NCBI GenBank assembly: GCA_016706225.1
Contig: JADJKB010000021.1
Location: 248,001-312,000, forward strand
DNA length: 64,000 bases
Source of the DNA: Myxococcales bacterium
GTDB lineage: Bacteria; Myxococcota_A; Polyangia; Polyangiales; Polyangiaceae
Reading direction: 5' to 3'
Notes under the pieces: model-generated
Seen by the model: only the letters and a program-made list of their open reading frames with translations
What the model was told of the DNA's origin: nothing
Databases searched by the model: none
Translations under genes and position numbers: made by a program
Shown: positions 7,418-16,032 of the stretch, in pieces
Layout: the number at the start of each line of letters is the position of its first letter
How positions within the stretch are numbered: position 1 is the stretch's first letter

Positions 7418-9736
7418 GTGAGCTCGCTGAGTCAAGCTTGTTCGGTGGACGAACGGACCCTAGCGCCATCGGCTCCGGTCTCTACGACCGAGGAAGCTTT
7501 CACCAGTGTGGCGCAGGAGCGGACCATCCCGATCAAGGTCGTGCAAATCGTTCGATATCAGTCTTCAGGAGACAACCTCACCCATTCGGACCTGCAGCGG
7601 AACATTCAGGCGACGAATGAGGCGTTCAAGGCTGCAGGCGTCCAGTTCTGGCTGAAGTCGACGCAGCGATGGATTTCGCCGAGCTTCTACAACCTGGAAA
7701 ACGATGCAGTTCTCACTTTTTCCTCCGTGTGGGCGGAGCTTCAGGCCGTGTTTCCTTCGATGCCTGCCAATGCCTGGGCGGCTGGCAAACCGCTGTCCAA
7801 GCGCGCATGGCTCAGGGTGGCGGCGACACGATACGCAACTCGACCGGAGCTGATCGTGTGGGTGCCGGAATTTGTCGGTGCCTTCCAGGGCTTCCATCCG
7901 GAGTGGGGAAGCGCAGCGATGATCGCTGGTCCAGGCATGCCGGCGTACAAGTTTGCGCACGAACTCGGCCACACCATGGGCCTCTCGCACTCGTTCCTCA
8001 AGCCGGGCGAGTGGGCGACCTGGAATCCAAACGCGCCTACCGGAGTCTGGCTTTTCGATCCCGCGACCCTCGCGCAGGTCAAACCGTCCGAGTACTGGGA
8101 TCTCTTCTACGTGCCGGGTTCCCCCAACACGTTCTTCTCGAACGGGTCCACGATCGACTCGTGGATGTCGAGCCTCCAAGCGATAGACACTGGCTCGAAC
8201 TGCACCGTTCAGGACACCGGGCAGATGTCCTGCAATGTCAACGGCACGAACTACTCTACCGGGGACTCTAGCTTGAAGGGGACCGCGTTCACGTTCGCCT
8301 CCGGCTACGGCCCGAACGTGATGAGCTACTACGCGCTCGACGACAATACCATCTCACACGCCATCAGCGATTCGCAGGTGGGGCGCGTCCGACGCTACCT
8401 CCGCTATGAGATGCCGACCGATGCAGCGTCTACCAACGACATCACGTACCTGGCGAACGGCGCGCCATTCACTCCGGCGGGCTACCGGCCGAAGTTGGGG
8501 GAGGGTCACAATCGGGAGGCGAGCTACAAGCTCGACTTCGACCATGATGGTCGCCGCGACATCGGCGTGTGGATCCCGCCGACGGATGCGTCGTCCTATG
8601 GGCAGTTCATCGTTCTGCTGAGCACGCAGGGATTCAGCCCAAGCTTGGCCATGAATGTGAGCTTCGGTCGACTCGGAGACATTCCGGTTCCAGCCGACTA
8701 CAACGGCGACGGATACGCTGACGTCGCTGTGTTTCAGCCGGGGGGCGGCGTGTCCCGAAATGATCCGGCCAGCCCGACAGGCATCTGGCGCTGGTGCAAC
8801 TCCCTGGCGTCGAGTCCGCGACTAACAACCTGTTCGCACGACGGCGCGTGGCCCTCGCCCTTCTTGTTCGGTACCCGCGACTCCACGCCAATGCCTGGGC
8901 TCGACTTCGACGGGGATCCGGCGACATCGGAGCTCGCGTACTACCGGATGGACGCGCCGGGCGAGTGGACCTGGCGGGTCATCGGCAGCTTCACCCAAAC
9001 CACGCGGCTCATGGGCGGGTCGGGGATGGTCCCCTTGCCCGGCCACTACGACTTCGATTGGAAGACGGACCTCGCCGTCTACAACCCGGCAGACGCTTGC
9101 TTCTACATGGCGCGTTCGCAGTTCGATTGGTCGACGAGCAATCTGGTTTGGTCCTGCTTCGGGAGCCAATACGCGGCGCAGGTGAACACCACGCCGGGCA
9201 GTGGAGCCGCATGGGCTCGGAGCGGCTCGATTCCGCTGTCGGGGATTTCGAGGTCCACGCTCGTTTGCCAGGGCGTAAGCTGTTGGTACGAGCCGCGCCG
9301 CGTCTTTTCCCTGTGGTCCGTCGACAACTCGATGTGGGTGACCAAGTGGGACATCTTCTCCAGCAGCAGCCCCAACACCTGTTGGTGGGGCGTGGATTAC
9401 GACATTCCCGTCGTCAATGTCGATCGAGACCTGGACCTCTATACCGACATGGTGATCTTCAGGGCCAACAGTTTCTCTGACCCAGGTTGGCTCTGCATCA
9501 GGGATGCCGTCGGCGGCAACCCCGCGTGCAACGGGCCATCGAGCTGCCAGTCCTTCGCCACGCTGAATCGGCCGCGCACCATGGTCTTCGGCGTTGCCGA
9601 CATGACCGGCGACGGCAAGTCCGAGATTCTGGTCGTCGATCCGGACTCGATGACCATCCACTGGCTCACATCGGAGTCTGGCTACACAACCCATGAGTCA
9701 CGATCGATAGGGACGCAGCGCGGCGTGGTGCTGTGA
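7418..9736 (+). CDS. Zinc metalloprotease lipoprotein with FG-GAP/VCBS-like repeats
   Basis: A 772-residue protein. HELGHTMGLSH is the extended metzincin zinc site (HExxHxxGxxH), and NVMSYYA about 110 residues later is a Met-turn, so the N-terminal third is a metzincin-type peptidase. The C-terminal half has about six calcium-type repeats of the FG-GAP/VCBS kind (for example DFDHDGRRDIGVW, DYNGDGYADVAVF, DMTGDGKSEILVV), a beta-propeller expected to mediate binding outside the cell. GTG 7418 is the first usable in-frame start, but the residues before it (GARIGAAVVALVG) plus LSQAC form a lipoprotein signal; the likely true start is ATG 7318, reached by one base fewer in the C9 run. It is followed by the SUMF1-like gene as an operon. 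Substrate unknown. Confidence 0.8.
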   Translation: MSSLSQACSVDERTLAPSAPVSTTEEAFTSVAQERTIPIKVVQIVRYQSSGDNLTHSDLQRNIQATNEAFKAAGVQFWLKSTQRWISPSFYNLENDAVLTFSSVWAELQAVFPSMPANAWAAGKPLSKRAWLRVAATRYATRPELIVWVPEFVGAFQGFHPEWGSAAMIAGPGMPAYKFAHELGHTMGLSHSFLKPGEWATWNPNAPTGVWLFDPATLAQVKPSEYWDLFYVPGSPNTFFSNGSTIDSWMSSLQAIDTGSNCTVQDTGQMSCNVNGTNYSTGDSSLKGTAFTFASGYGPNVMSYYALDDNTISHAISDSQVGRVRRYLRYEMPTDAASTNDITYLANGAPFTPAGYRPKLGEGHNREASYKLDFDHDGRRDIGVWIPPTDASSYGQFIVLLSTQGFSPSLAMNVSFGRLGDIPVPADYNGDGYADVAVFQPGGGVSRNDPASPTGIWRWCNSLASSPRLTTCSHDGAWPSPFLFGTRDSTPMPGLDFDGDPATSELAYYRMDAPGEWTWRVIGSFTQTTRLMGGSGMVPLPGHYDFDWKTDLAVYNPADACFYMARSQFDWSTSNLVWSCFGSQYAAQVNTTPGSGAAWARSGSIPLSGISRSTLVCQGVSCWYEPRRVFSLWSVDNSMWVTKWDIFSSSSPNTCWWGVDYDIPVVNVDRDLDLYTDMVIFRANSFSDPGWLCIRDAVGGNPACNGPSSCQSFATLNRPRTMVFGVADMTGDGKSEILVVDPDSMTIHWLTSESGYTTHESRSIGTQRGVVL

Positions 9737-9746
9737 GGAGGTTTTG

Positions 9747-10718
9747 ATGACGAACGACACCAGCTCGAAGCTGACCACCCTCACGGCCCTCCTGCTCGCG
9801 GGGTTCGGTGGGTTCAGCGGGTTCAGCGGATGCGACAAGAGCGCGTCCGAAACGCCGCAGCCGGAACCAATCAAGGATGCCCAGGCGGAAACGCTACCAG
9901 ATGGGTTCACGGACGCGCCGGCTGACGTACCTGTCGACGCACCCACCGACGCCCCGCCTGGCAAGTGCGCGGAGGGCCTCCGTCCACCCAAGCTCGTCCA
10001 CCTCACGGCCACGAACGGTACCGGGTACTGCATGGATCAGCGGGAGGTGACCGCGCGCGAGTATCAAGAGTTCATGCAGGCCAAGAACGGCGACACCAGC
10101 GGCCAGATCGCGACGTGCGCGTGGAACAAGGAGTGGATGGGTCCGCTCACCCTACCCGATGCGTGGGAGATCATGCCGTACGAGTGCGAGGGCAGAGGCT
10201 ACGATCCGGAAAACTACCCGAACCGCGCTGTCGGGTGCGTGGACTGGTGTGACGCGCACGCCTACTGCGCTTGGGCCGGAAAGCGCCTGTGCGGCAAGGT
10301 CGGGGGCGGAGCAGGGAGCCTCGAGATCATCGATGACGCCGCGCAAAGTGAATGGGCAAACGCTTGCACTCAAGGCGGCAAGACCAAGTACCCCTGGGGC
10401 GACACCTACGTCGCGGGACGTTGTGTCGACAACACTGCGATCAAGAAAGCAGGGGTGGCCGCGCGCGATATCGCGGACGTCGACAGTAGCGACTGCCACG
10501 GGGCGGACCCGGGCTTTGACCAGGTGTACGACTTGATTGGCAGTGTTCAGGAGTGGGGGGCGGAATGCCTACCGTCGGGACAGGGCTGCGCACTTCACGG
10601 ATACGGCTCCATGACGAGCTCTGGTGGCCCAGCAGTGAGCTGCTCTGCTGCGTCACCCGCGGTGAGCATGAGGCACTTCGAGCTCGGCTTCCGCTGCTGT
10701 GCGGATGAAGCGAAGTAA
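9747..10718 (+). CDS. SUMF1/formylglycine-generating-enzyme-like lipoprotein
   Basis: A 323-residue lipoprotein (lipobox FSGC at about residue 29) with an acidic Pro/Ala/Asp linker and a C-terminal FGE-sulfatase domain. Typical segments are YCMDQREVTAREYQEF, PNRAVGCVDWCDAHAYCAW, AGKRLC, EWANACTQGGKTKYPWG, LIGSVQEWGAEC and FELGFRCC. Many family members outside true sulfatase activators have lost the oxidase and act as binding or scaffold proteins, so enzyme activity is not claimed. The ribosome site GAGGAGG overlaps the stop of the metalloprotease gene and places ATG 9747 as start. The pair is probably co-expressed and exported together. Confidence 0.8.
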   Translation: MTNDTSSKLTTLTALLLAGFGGFSGFSGCDKSASETPQPEPIKDAQAETLPDGFTDAPADVPVDAPTDAPPGKCAEGLRPPKLVHLTATNGTGYCMDQREVTAREYQEFMQAKNGDTSGQIATCAWNKEWMGPLTLPDAWEIMPYECEGRGYDPENYPNRAVGCVDWCDAHAYCAWAGKRLCGKVGGGAGSLEIIDDAAQSEWANACTQGGKTKYPWGDTYVAGRCVDNTAIKKAGVAARDIADVDSSDCHGADPGFDQVYDLIGSVQEWGAECLPSGQGCALHGYGSMTSSGGPAVSCSAASPAVSMRHFELGFRCCADEAK

Positions 10719-10731
10719 CCAGTAAGCCAGA

Positions 10732-10773
10732 ATGAGCTCGTGGTCGCGAGTCGGCGGCAACGCGCCCGGGCGC
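10732..10773 (+). repeat. Direct repeat 2 (42 bp), right end of a 4.5 kb module
   Basis: Matches the repeat at 6214-6255 at 37 of 42 positions. The last bases (GGGCGC) run directly into the ArsA-like fragment that starts at 10772, so this is a clean junction between the module and the gene fragment. Confidence 0.6.
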
Positions 10774-11101
10774 GGCGTACCTCGTCGGCGAGCTGCGAGA
10801 GCGCTCGCTCGGAGCCGCCGCGGTGCTTCTCAACCGCGCCGTCGGCGAGGCGCCAGCGTGGTTGAACGAAACGGAAGCGAAGATCGCTTCGGAGCCCGAG
10901 CTCGCGAGCGCGCTCGGCGCGTATCGCGACGAGTACACGGCGCGCGAAGGCCAGACGCGGCGCGCGATCGAAGCGCTGCGGGGCATGGTGGACAAGAAGA
11001 CGCCGCTGGCGGCGTTGCAGACGCTGCGGACCGGTGATCCGCGGGTGATATTGGTGGCGTTGGCGGGGGAGCTGGCGGGTGCGTCGTGGGTGCGGGGGTG
11101 A
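10772..11101 (+). pseudogene. ArsA-like 3' fragment, copy B
   Basis: Colinear with bases 5802-6131 of the ArsA-like gene, 330 bases in both, including the stop codon. It encodes AAYLVGELRERSLGAA onward to ELAGASWVRG without any internal stop. There are several amino acid changes (for example LNETEAKIA for VSELEARIS) and many silent ones, so it is the most diverged copy. It lacks the nucleotide-binding domain. It is joined on its left to direct repeat 2 and followed on the right by a decayed serine-protease gene on the other strand. Confidence 0.85.
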
Positions 11102-11123
11102 GCATCGCCGCACCCGCAGGGCT

Positions 11124-12093
11124 TCAGTCGGGAGGCAGGCCCGGACCGAGCGCGTCGAGCCGAGTTCGTGCGACCGTGTAGACCAACTTCGCGTTGGGAG
11201 CGCTGATCACCGCGACGGTGGCGAAGACCTCGTCACAAGTGATCCCGATCGCCTTCTGCCAATGCCACCCCGTCCCGTCGGGCGCTGCCAGATTGTTGGG
11301 CAAGATCCACGATACGCCATCCGACAACCGCGTGGGGGAACGGAAGGACTGTGAAGTCTGCCTTGCGAAGAACCCCGTCAACGAAAGTGGTCGGTGCTCC
11401 CTTCGCCATCCCGTAGCAGGTCACCTTCGTGTTGTAGAACTCACTCGTCGCTTTGCGGGTGATGGGTCGTGCGTGGAAGATGTCGCCGCCGACTATGAAC
11501 GTGGTCGCAGTCTCGATGAGCGCGATGTCCGAGCCGTCGGCATTCTCGCCGCTACTTGGACAGTCCTTCGGGCATGCGGCAATTTCGGCTGTCTCGCAAA
11601 TCTTGTTCCCACACGTCGAAGCGCAATCCTTCGAACAGGACGTCGGGCTTTCGGTAATCGCACAAGAACCGTCGCCGCAGACGATCGTTCCCCTGAACTT
11701 TGGATGCAGTTTCTCGCCGCAAGCCGTGCCACAAGATATCCACGCAGTCGTGCTTCCTCCCGCGTCCGCGGGCGCAGGCATGGTGATGCGAAGGAATTTG
11801 GGTACGGTCGGGCTACATTGGTACTTGGCATACTCGTAGTCCGCGGCGTGCCCTGCCGTTAGAACCGTTGTCGCCGTGATGAGGACGCCGGTGTTCGATG
11901 CGCAGGCGACGAGGTCGTTTTGGTTCTCGACCCACTCGAGGTGGACGATCCCGACTTGGCTCGCGTCCGCGATGACCGTGCCGCCATATAGGGCGGACCT
12001 CGAACGAGATTCACTCTCGCCACCTTTGGACGCACTGCAAGACACTACCCACACGCCCAGGAACGCCAGCGCCAATGCCAGAAGCTTCCCCAT
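11124..12093 (-). pseudogene. Trypsin-like serine protease remnant, frameshifted
   Basis: The first part, from ATG 12093, has a lipoprotein signal (VVSC), the start of an S1 protease (YGGTVIADASQVG), the catalytic His in VLTAGHAADY, a Cys-rich insert (CGDGSCAITE, CGNKICETAE) and the catalytic Asp in GSDIALIE. Near 11350, at a run of five C, the sensible reading moves to another frame (PTRLSDGVSWILPNN... to the stop at 11124). Neither frame contains GDSGG, so the nucleophile is missing. It is an inactive relict or a protease-like binding protein. The unshifted frame ends at 11233. Confidence 0.65.
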
Positions 12094-12099
12094 GATTGG

Positions 12100-13266
12100 A
12101 TGATTGATTTTTTTCTTTCTCCCTCGTCAAGCTACGCTTCGCGTGTGTGGCCGCGCGCACTCTTGGTGATGTTGCTCGCCCGGCTGGCCGTTGGTTGCCG
12201 AACGGGCGAGACGGTGCCTAGCTCGCCTCACGCACCGGCGCCGAGCGCGCCCCCGCCCGCGCCGGCTCCCCAGGTGGTGACGCCTGCAGCTAGGCCTGAG
12301 TGCCCCCGCAGCCCGATTGCCACTTTTGGGTACACGCTCGAAGAGCTGGCTCTTCCGGACGCCACCGCAGTGAAGGCTATCGCGATACACGCCGGTCGCG
12401 CGTGGCTCCTGACGCCCGACACATTGATGGAACACGACGGGAAGCGCGTTGTTCGCGAGACGGCGTTGTGTGGCGGTGTAATCAATGGGGCCGACCGCGG
12501 GGGGGACGGCCCGCATGCGCCGATCGAGCCAGCACCGCTCGCGGGCTACCGCTACATCGCAGCGGACGCTCGCGGCGCCCTGGCCCTCGGGACCAGCGGA
12601 ACGCGCCTTCTGGTTTCGCGGGTGGACACGGACGGGCAGCTCCATTGTCCGGAGAGTGCGGGCATTTATCCCGTGAGCCCGATTTCCGAAGACGGAGTGT
12701 GGCTCGCTCGCACAGGGACGGGCGCAGAAGTGCAAGACGAGTCGGGATGGAGAAGCGAGGCGGTCGAGCTCGAGCGCGACGCCATTGTCAGTGGCATCGC
12801 CCGCCGGAGTCACGCCCTGCTAACTGTGATGCGTCCCAAGACCTGGAGCGTCCATGCGTTCAATGGGCGCTCGTGGCGTCGGACCCTTCTGCCTGCTGGT
12901 TTCCTCCACGCTTGGATGTCGAAGTTCGGAATCGTGCTTGGTTACTCGATCCCTCCGATTGTTCTTGGGGTGAACACGAGCGCTCCGTGCGAGTTGGTTG
13001 CGCGGATCGAGAATCAGAGCACGACCTACATCCCGCTGCCGATCGAATTCCGTCCCAACGCCATAGTTGGACTGCGGGAATCCGACCTCTGGTTCACCGG
13101 GCACCGGACCACTTTCCATTGGGACGGCGTGACTTGGCGCGAGGCGGCCCCCGAGCTTGGCTCTGTGGGTGCTGTGGTCGACGAAGATGGCGCCCTCTGG
13201 TTCGTCGGAGCACGCAGCGCCACCGGGTGGCCACACACCGCACTGTACCGTGTGCGCCGCAAGTGA
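12100..13266 (+). CDS. Lipoprotein of unknown function
   Basis: A 388-residue protein. The hydrophobic segment RALLVMLLARLAVGC ends in a lipobox, followed by a Pro/Ala-rich linker to about residue 65. The rest is rich in beta strands with repeated Trp/Gly turns (AWLLTPDTLMEHDGK, ALWFVGARS), which suggests a beta-propeller such as the two-component-regulator or sorting type. ATG 12100 gives a long N-region; GTG 12145 would give a shorter and more usual lipoprotein signal. It starts seven bases from the divergent protease remnant. It sits between ArsA-like copies B and C and so is cargo of the island. No family was recognised. Confidence 0.7.
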   Translation: MIDFFLSPSSSYASRVWPRALLVMLLARLAVGCRTGETVPSSPHAPAPSAPPPAPAPQVVTPAARPECPRSPIATFGYTLEELALPDATAVKAIAIHAGRAWLLTPDTLMEHDGKRVVRETALCGGVINGADRGGDGPHAPIEPAPLAGYRYIAADARGALALGTSGTRLLVSRVDTDGQLHCPESAGIYPVSPISEDGVWLARTGTGAEVQDESGWRSEAVELERDAIVSGIARRSHALLTVMRPKTWSVHAFNGRSWRRTLLPAGFLHAWMSKFGIVLGYSIPPIVLGVNTSAPCELVARIENQSTTYIPLPIEFRPNAIVGLRESDLWFTGHRTTFHWDGVTWREAAPELGSVGAVVDEDGALWFVGARSATGWPHTALYRVRRK

Positions 13267-13425
13267 GCGAGCCGCGAACTTCACACCGCCACCGAGCCAC
13301 CGAACGTCGGCTCTGCCACTGTCCCGCGATGCTCGAAACCCTCGGTGCGACTGCCCGCTCCACTCAAGGCTGAAGTTCCCCCGGTGTTGTTCCGGTCTTG
13401 TGGACTTGCGGTGGGACGCTTCCCC

Positions 13426-13500
13426 GTCTTCCCCATTCGGGCGCAGCCCGAATCGGGGGAAGACCGACGCCGCGCAGCGGCGGCGAGTTGGGGCAACCCT
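13426..13500 (+). repeat. Palindromic dispersed repeat, copy E2
   Basis: GTCTTCCCCATTCGGGC-GCA-GCCCGAATCGGGGGAAGAC forms a near-perfect hairpin, followed by GACGCCGCGCAGCGGCGGCGAG and TTGGGGCAACCCT. It ends one base before the homology to the ArsA-like gene begins, so it marks the left junction of copy C. The 235 bases between the preceding gene and copy C hold only this element. Confidence 0.75.
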
Positions 13501-13501
13501 G

Positions 13502-14254
13502 CACGAGCTCAACTCCGGCCGTTACGACGAAGTCGTGCTCGACACGGCTCCCTCGCGCCACGCCCTCGAGTTCCTCGACTACCCCGGACGCCTCGGCCGC
13601 ATGCTGGAGGCGCGCACGCTGGAGTGGATGGTGGGCCTGGCAAAGCTCGCCGGCTCCGCCCTCGACGACCGCCCCGACGACCGACGCGCTTCGAGACACC
13701 CGAAGGGGTGCGGCTTGCTCGCCTGGGGCAAGAAGCGCGTCGGCCACCTGGTGTCCAACCTCGTCGGCGTCGTCGCGATCCGCGACATCGCGGCGCTGTT
13801 CGCGGAGTTCATGCCGGTGCGCGAGAAGTGGCTCGATCTGACCCGCCGGGTCGAGGAGCGCATCCGCATGCCGAGCACGCGCTACGTGATCGTGACGGGC
13901 CCGAGCGGCAGCTCGCTGGATGATGCGGCGTATTTGGTTGGCGAGCTGCGGGAGCGTTCGCTGGGAGCGTCGGCGGTCTTGTTGAACCGCGCGGTCAGCG
14001 AGGCGCCTGCGTGGGTCAGCGAGCTCGAGGCGCGGATCTCGAGCGAGCCCGACCTGGCCGGCGCGCTCGGCGCGTATCGCGACGAGTACACCGCGCGCGA
14101 AGGCCAGACCGAGCGCGCGCTCGGAGAGCTCGGCGGCATGGTGGACAGGAAGACGCCACGCCTGGCCCTGCCCAGCCTGCGCACCAGCGATCCGCGCGAG
14201 ATCTTGGTCGCGCTCGCGGGAGAGCTGGCGGGATCGGCGCTGGTGCGGGGATAG
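13502..14254 (+). pseudogene. ArsA-like 3' fragment, copy C
   Basis: Colinear with 5406-6131 of the ArsA-like gene, from CACGAGCTC to the stop, plus a 27-base in-frame insertion at 13684-13710 (residues RASRHPKGC). The frame is open throughout, and differences from the parent are mostly silent (for example in the LDDAAYLVGEL stretch), so this copy diverged while still under selection or was copied from a diverged functional gene. It has no Walker A. GTG 13536 could start a shortened protein. Confidence 0.9.
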
Positions 14255-14292
14255 GCGGCGACACGTTCGCGGTACGAACGCGGCGCGCAACG

Positions 14293-14685
14293 TCAGTCCC
14301 AGGCAACGAGTGTAAGTCCGTCGACTTCTTTGAAGTGAGCGTCGTGGGTCAGCACACTCGCCCCGTGCACGAGCGCTGTGGCGCAGATCCAGATGTCGTT
14401 CTCTGGAATTGGCCGGCCCCTTTGCTTCAGAAGGAGCCGGACTCGCCCGTACGAAGCCACCACGGCTTCGTCGATTGGCACGAACCGGCACTCGCGTCGC
14501 AACTCCGTGAGCTTGACGATGTTGTCATCGGGGGACCGCGAGTTCAGAGCGCCATAGGTGAGCTCCCCGAGCACGATGGCTGAAAGCAGGACTTCGTCGG
14601 CGAAGTCCAGGATCTCACCGACTGTACTGTCTCCACCCATGAGGGCGATGAACGCATTGGTGTCTGGAAGTACGCTACCAGGCAC
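14293..14685 (-). CDS. vapC: PIN-domain RNase toxin, VapC type
   Basis: A 130-residue PIN domain. The acidic active-site residues are in place: VLPDTNAFIAL (first Asp), GELTYGAL (Glu), ENDIWICATAL (Asp) and LTHDAHF (Asp). VapC toxins are Mg-dependent RNases held inactive by a partner. GTG 14685 is preferred because it lies inside the end of the antitoxin gene, giving the usual overlap of such pairs; ATG 14718 would add eleven residues. It lies between ArsA-like copies C and D, transcribed against them. Confidence 0.85.
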   Translation of the reverse strand: MPGSVLPDTNAFIALMGGDSTVGEILDFADEVLLSAIVLGELTYGALNSRSPDDNIVKLTELRRECRFVPIDEAVVASYGRVRLLLKQRGRPIPENDIWICATALVHGASVLTHDAHFKEVDGLTLVAWD

Positions 14686-14893
14686 GCTCGTCGATCCGTT
14701 CGCAATCCTCCACCGCACGCATCATCGATTCGGCATCCTCGCTGGAGATGCATCCGGCGAAGGCCCGGAACCGTCGCTTGAGCGTGGACGCATCCGAGGC
14801 GAGCTCGTCCACCAGGTCTTTGACCCGTTCGAGCTGCTTTGGCGGAAGCCTCCGCAGCCTTTCCACCAGCGCGTCCAGGTCCGTAGCTGCCAC
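14675..14893 (-). CDS. Antitoxin partner of the PIN toxin
   Basis: A 72-residue protein (MAATDLDALVERLRRLPPKQLERVKDLVDELA...) overlapping the toxin start by 11 bases. The sequence is helical and charged. The first forty residues resemble short antitoxins of the DUF2281/VapB-like kind, with the 'ER...LPPKQLERVKDLVD' heptad pattern; no clear DNA-binding fold is evident. Its position directly upstream of, and coupled to, a PIN toxin is the main evidence for the role. No ribosome site stands out. Confidence 0.7.
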   Translation of the reverse strand: MAATDLDALVERLRRLPPKQLERVKDLVDELASDASTLKRRFRAFAGCISSEDAESMMRAVEDCERIDERAW

Positions 14894-14988
14894 GACTCAA
14901 ACGTACGCGCGCCGGGGTTCGCCGGCAAGGTGGCACGGCATCCTCGGAACGGCTGACAGGCTCGGAGGGACGCGTCCCCTCCGGCCGC

Positions 14989-15049
14989 GTGAGCGCGAGC
15001 CGCGGCACGACGCTCGAAGTCTCGTCGAGGCGCTGCGGCTCGCGCTCAC
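14989..15049 (+). repeat. Inverted repeat at the left junction of copy D
   Basis: The arms GTGAGCGCGAGCCGC (14989-15003) and GCGGCTCGCGCTCAC (15035-15049) are perfect complements of 15 bases with a 31-base spacer. Just before it lies GGAGGGACGCGTCCCCTCC, itself nearly palindromic. After it comes GGCAACCCTG, which is shared with the junction of copy C, and then the ArsA-like homology. It differs in sequence from the E1-E3 family. Confidence 0.6.
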
Positions 15050-15100
15050 CGGCTAAGGAGGGGACCGCGGAGCGAAGCGACGCGAGGGGAGGCAACCCTG

Positions 15101-15853
15101 CACGAGCTCCACTCCGGCCGCTACGACGAAGTCGTGCTCGACACGGCTCCCTCGCGCCACGCCCTCGAGTTCCTCGACTACCCGGGACGCCTCGGCCGCA
15201 TGCTCGAGGCGCGCACGCTGGAGTGGATGGTGGGCCTGGCAAAGCTCGCCGGCTCCGCGCTCGACGACCGCCCGGACGACCGACGCGCTTCGAGACACCC
15301 GAAGGGGTGCGGTCTGCTCGCCTGGGGCAAGAAGCGCGTCGGCCACCTGGTGTCCAACTTGGTGGGCGTCGTCGCCATCCGAGACATCGCGGCGCTGTTC
15401 GCGGAGTTCATGCCGGTTCGCGAGAAGTGGCTCGATCTGACCCGCCGGGTCGAAGAGCGCATCCGCATGCCGAGCACGCGCTACGTGATCGTGACCGGCC
15501 CGAGCGGCAGCTCGCTGGACGATGCTGCGTATTTGGTGGGCGAGCTGCGGGAGCGTTCGCTGGGAGCGTCGGCGGTCTTGTTGAATCGCGCGGTCAGCGA
15601 GGCGCCTGCGTGGGTCAGCGAGCTCGAGGCGCGGATCTCGAGCGAGCCCGACCTGGCCGGCGCGCTCGGCGCGTATCGCAACGAGTACACCGCGCGCGAA
15701 GGCCAGACGCGCCGCGCGCTCGAAGCGCTGCGCGGCATGGTCGACAAGAAGACGCCGCTGGCCGCGCTGCCGACGCTGCGCACGAACGACCCGCGGGTGA
15801 TCTTGGTGGCGCTGGCGGGGGAGCTGGCGGGGGCGGGGTGGGTGCGGGGGTAG
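15101..15853 (+). pseudogene. ArsA-like 3' fragment, copy D
   Basis: Same left breakpoint and same 27-base in-frame insertion (15283-15309) as copy C, and the same right end at the stop codon, so C and D share an ancestor. The frame is open; GTG 15134 could start a 239-residue protein that lacks the nucleotide-binding domain. It lies between the toxin-antitoxin pair and a frameshifted secreted protein. Confidence 0.9.
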
Positions 15854-16032
15854 CTCAGCCCCGGGAACTCTCCGCCCGCCCGTCGACTTCATTGGAGGGA
15901 GAATCTCGCGTCAGGGCGCTCGCTCGGTTAGCAAGGGCGGAGGGCAGCGATCGAAGTGGAAGCGGCGGCGCCGAGTGTGCGCGGAAGCCCACATTGCGGC
16001 GCTCGACTCGCATATCTAGACTCAGCTGCGTG

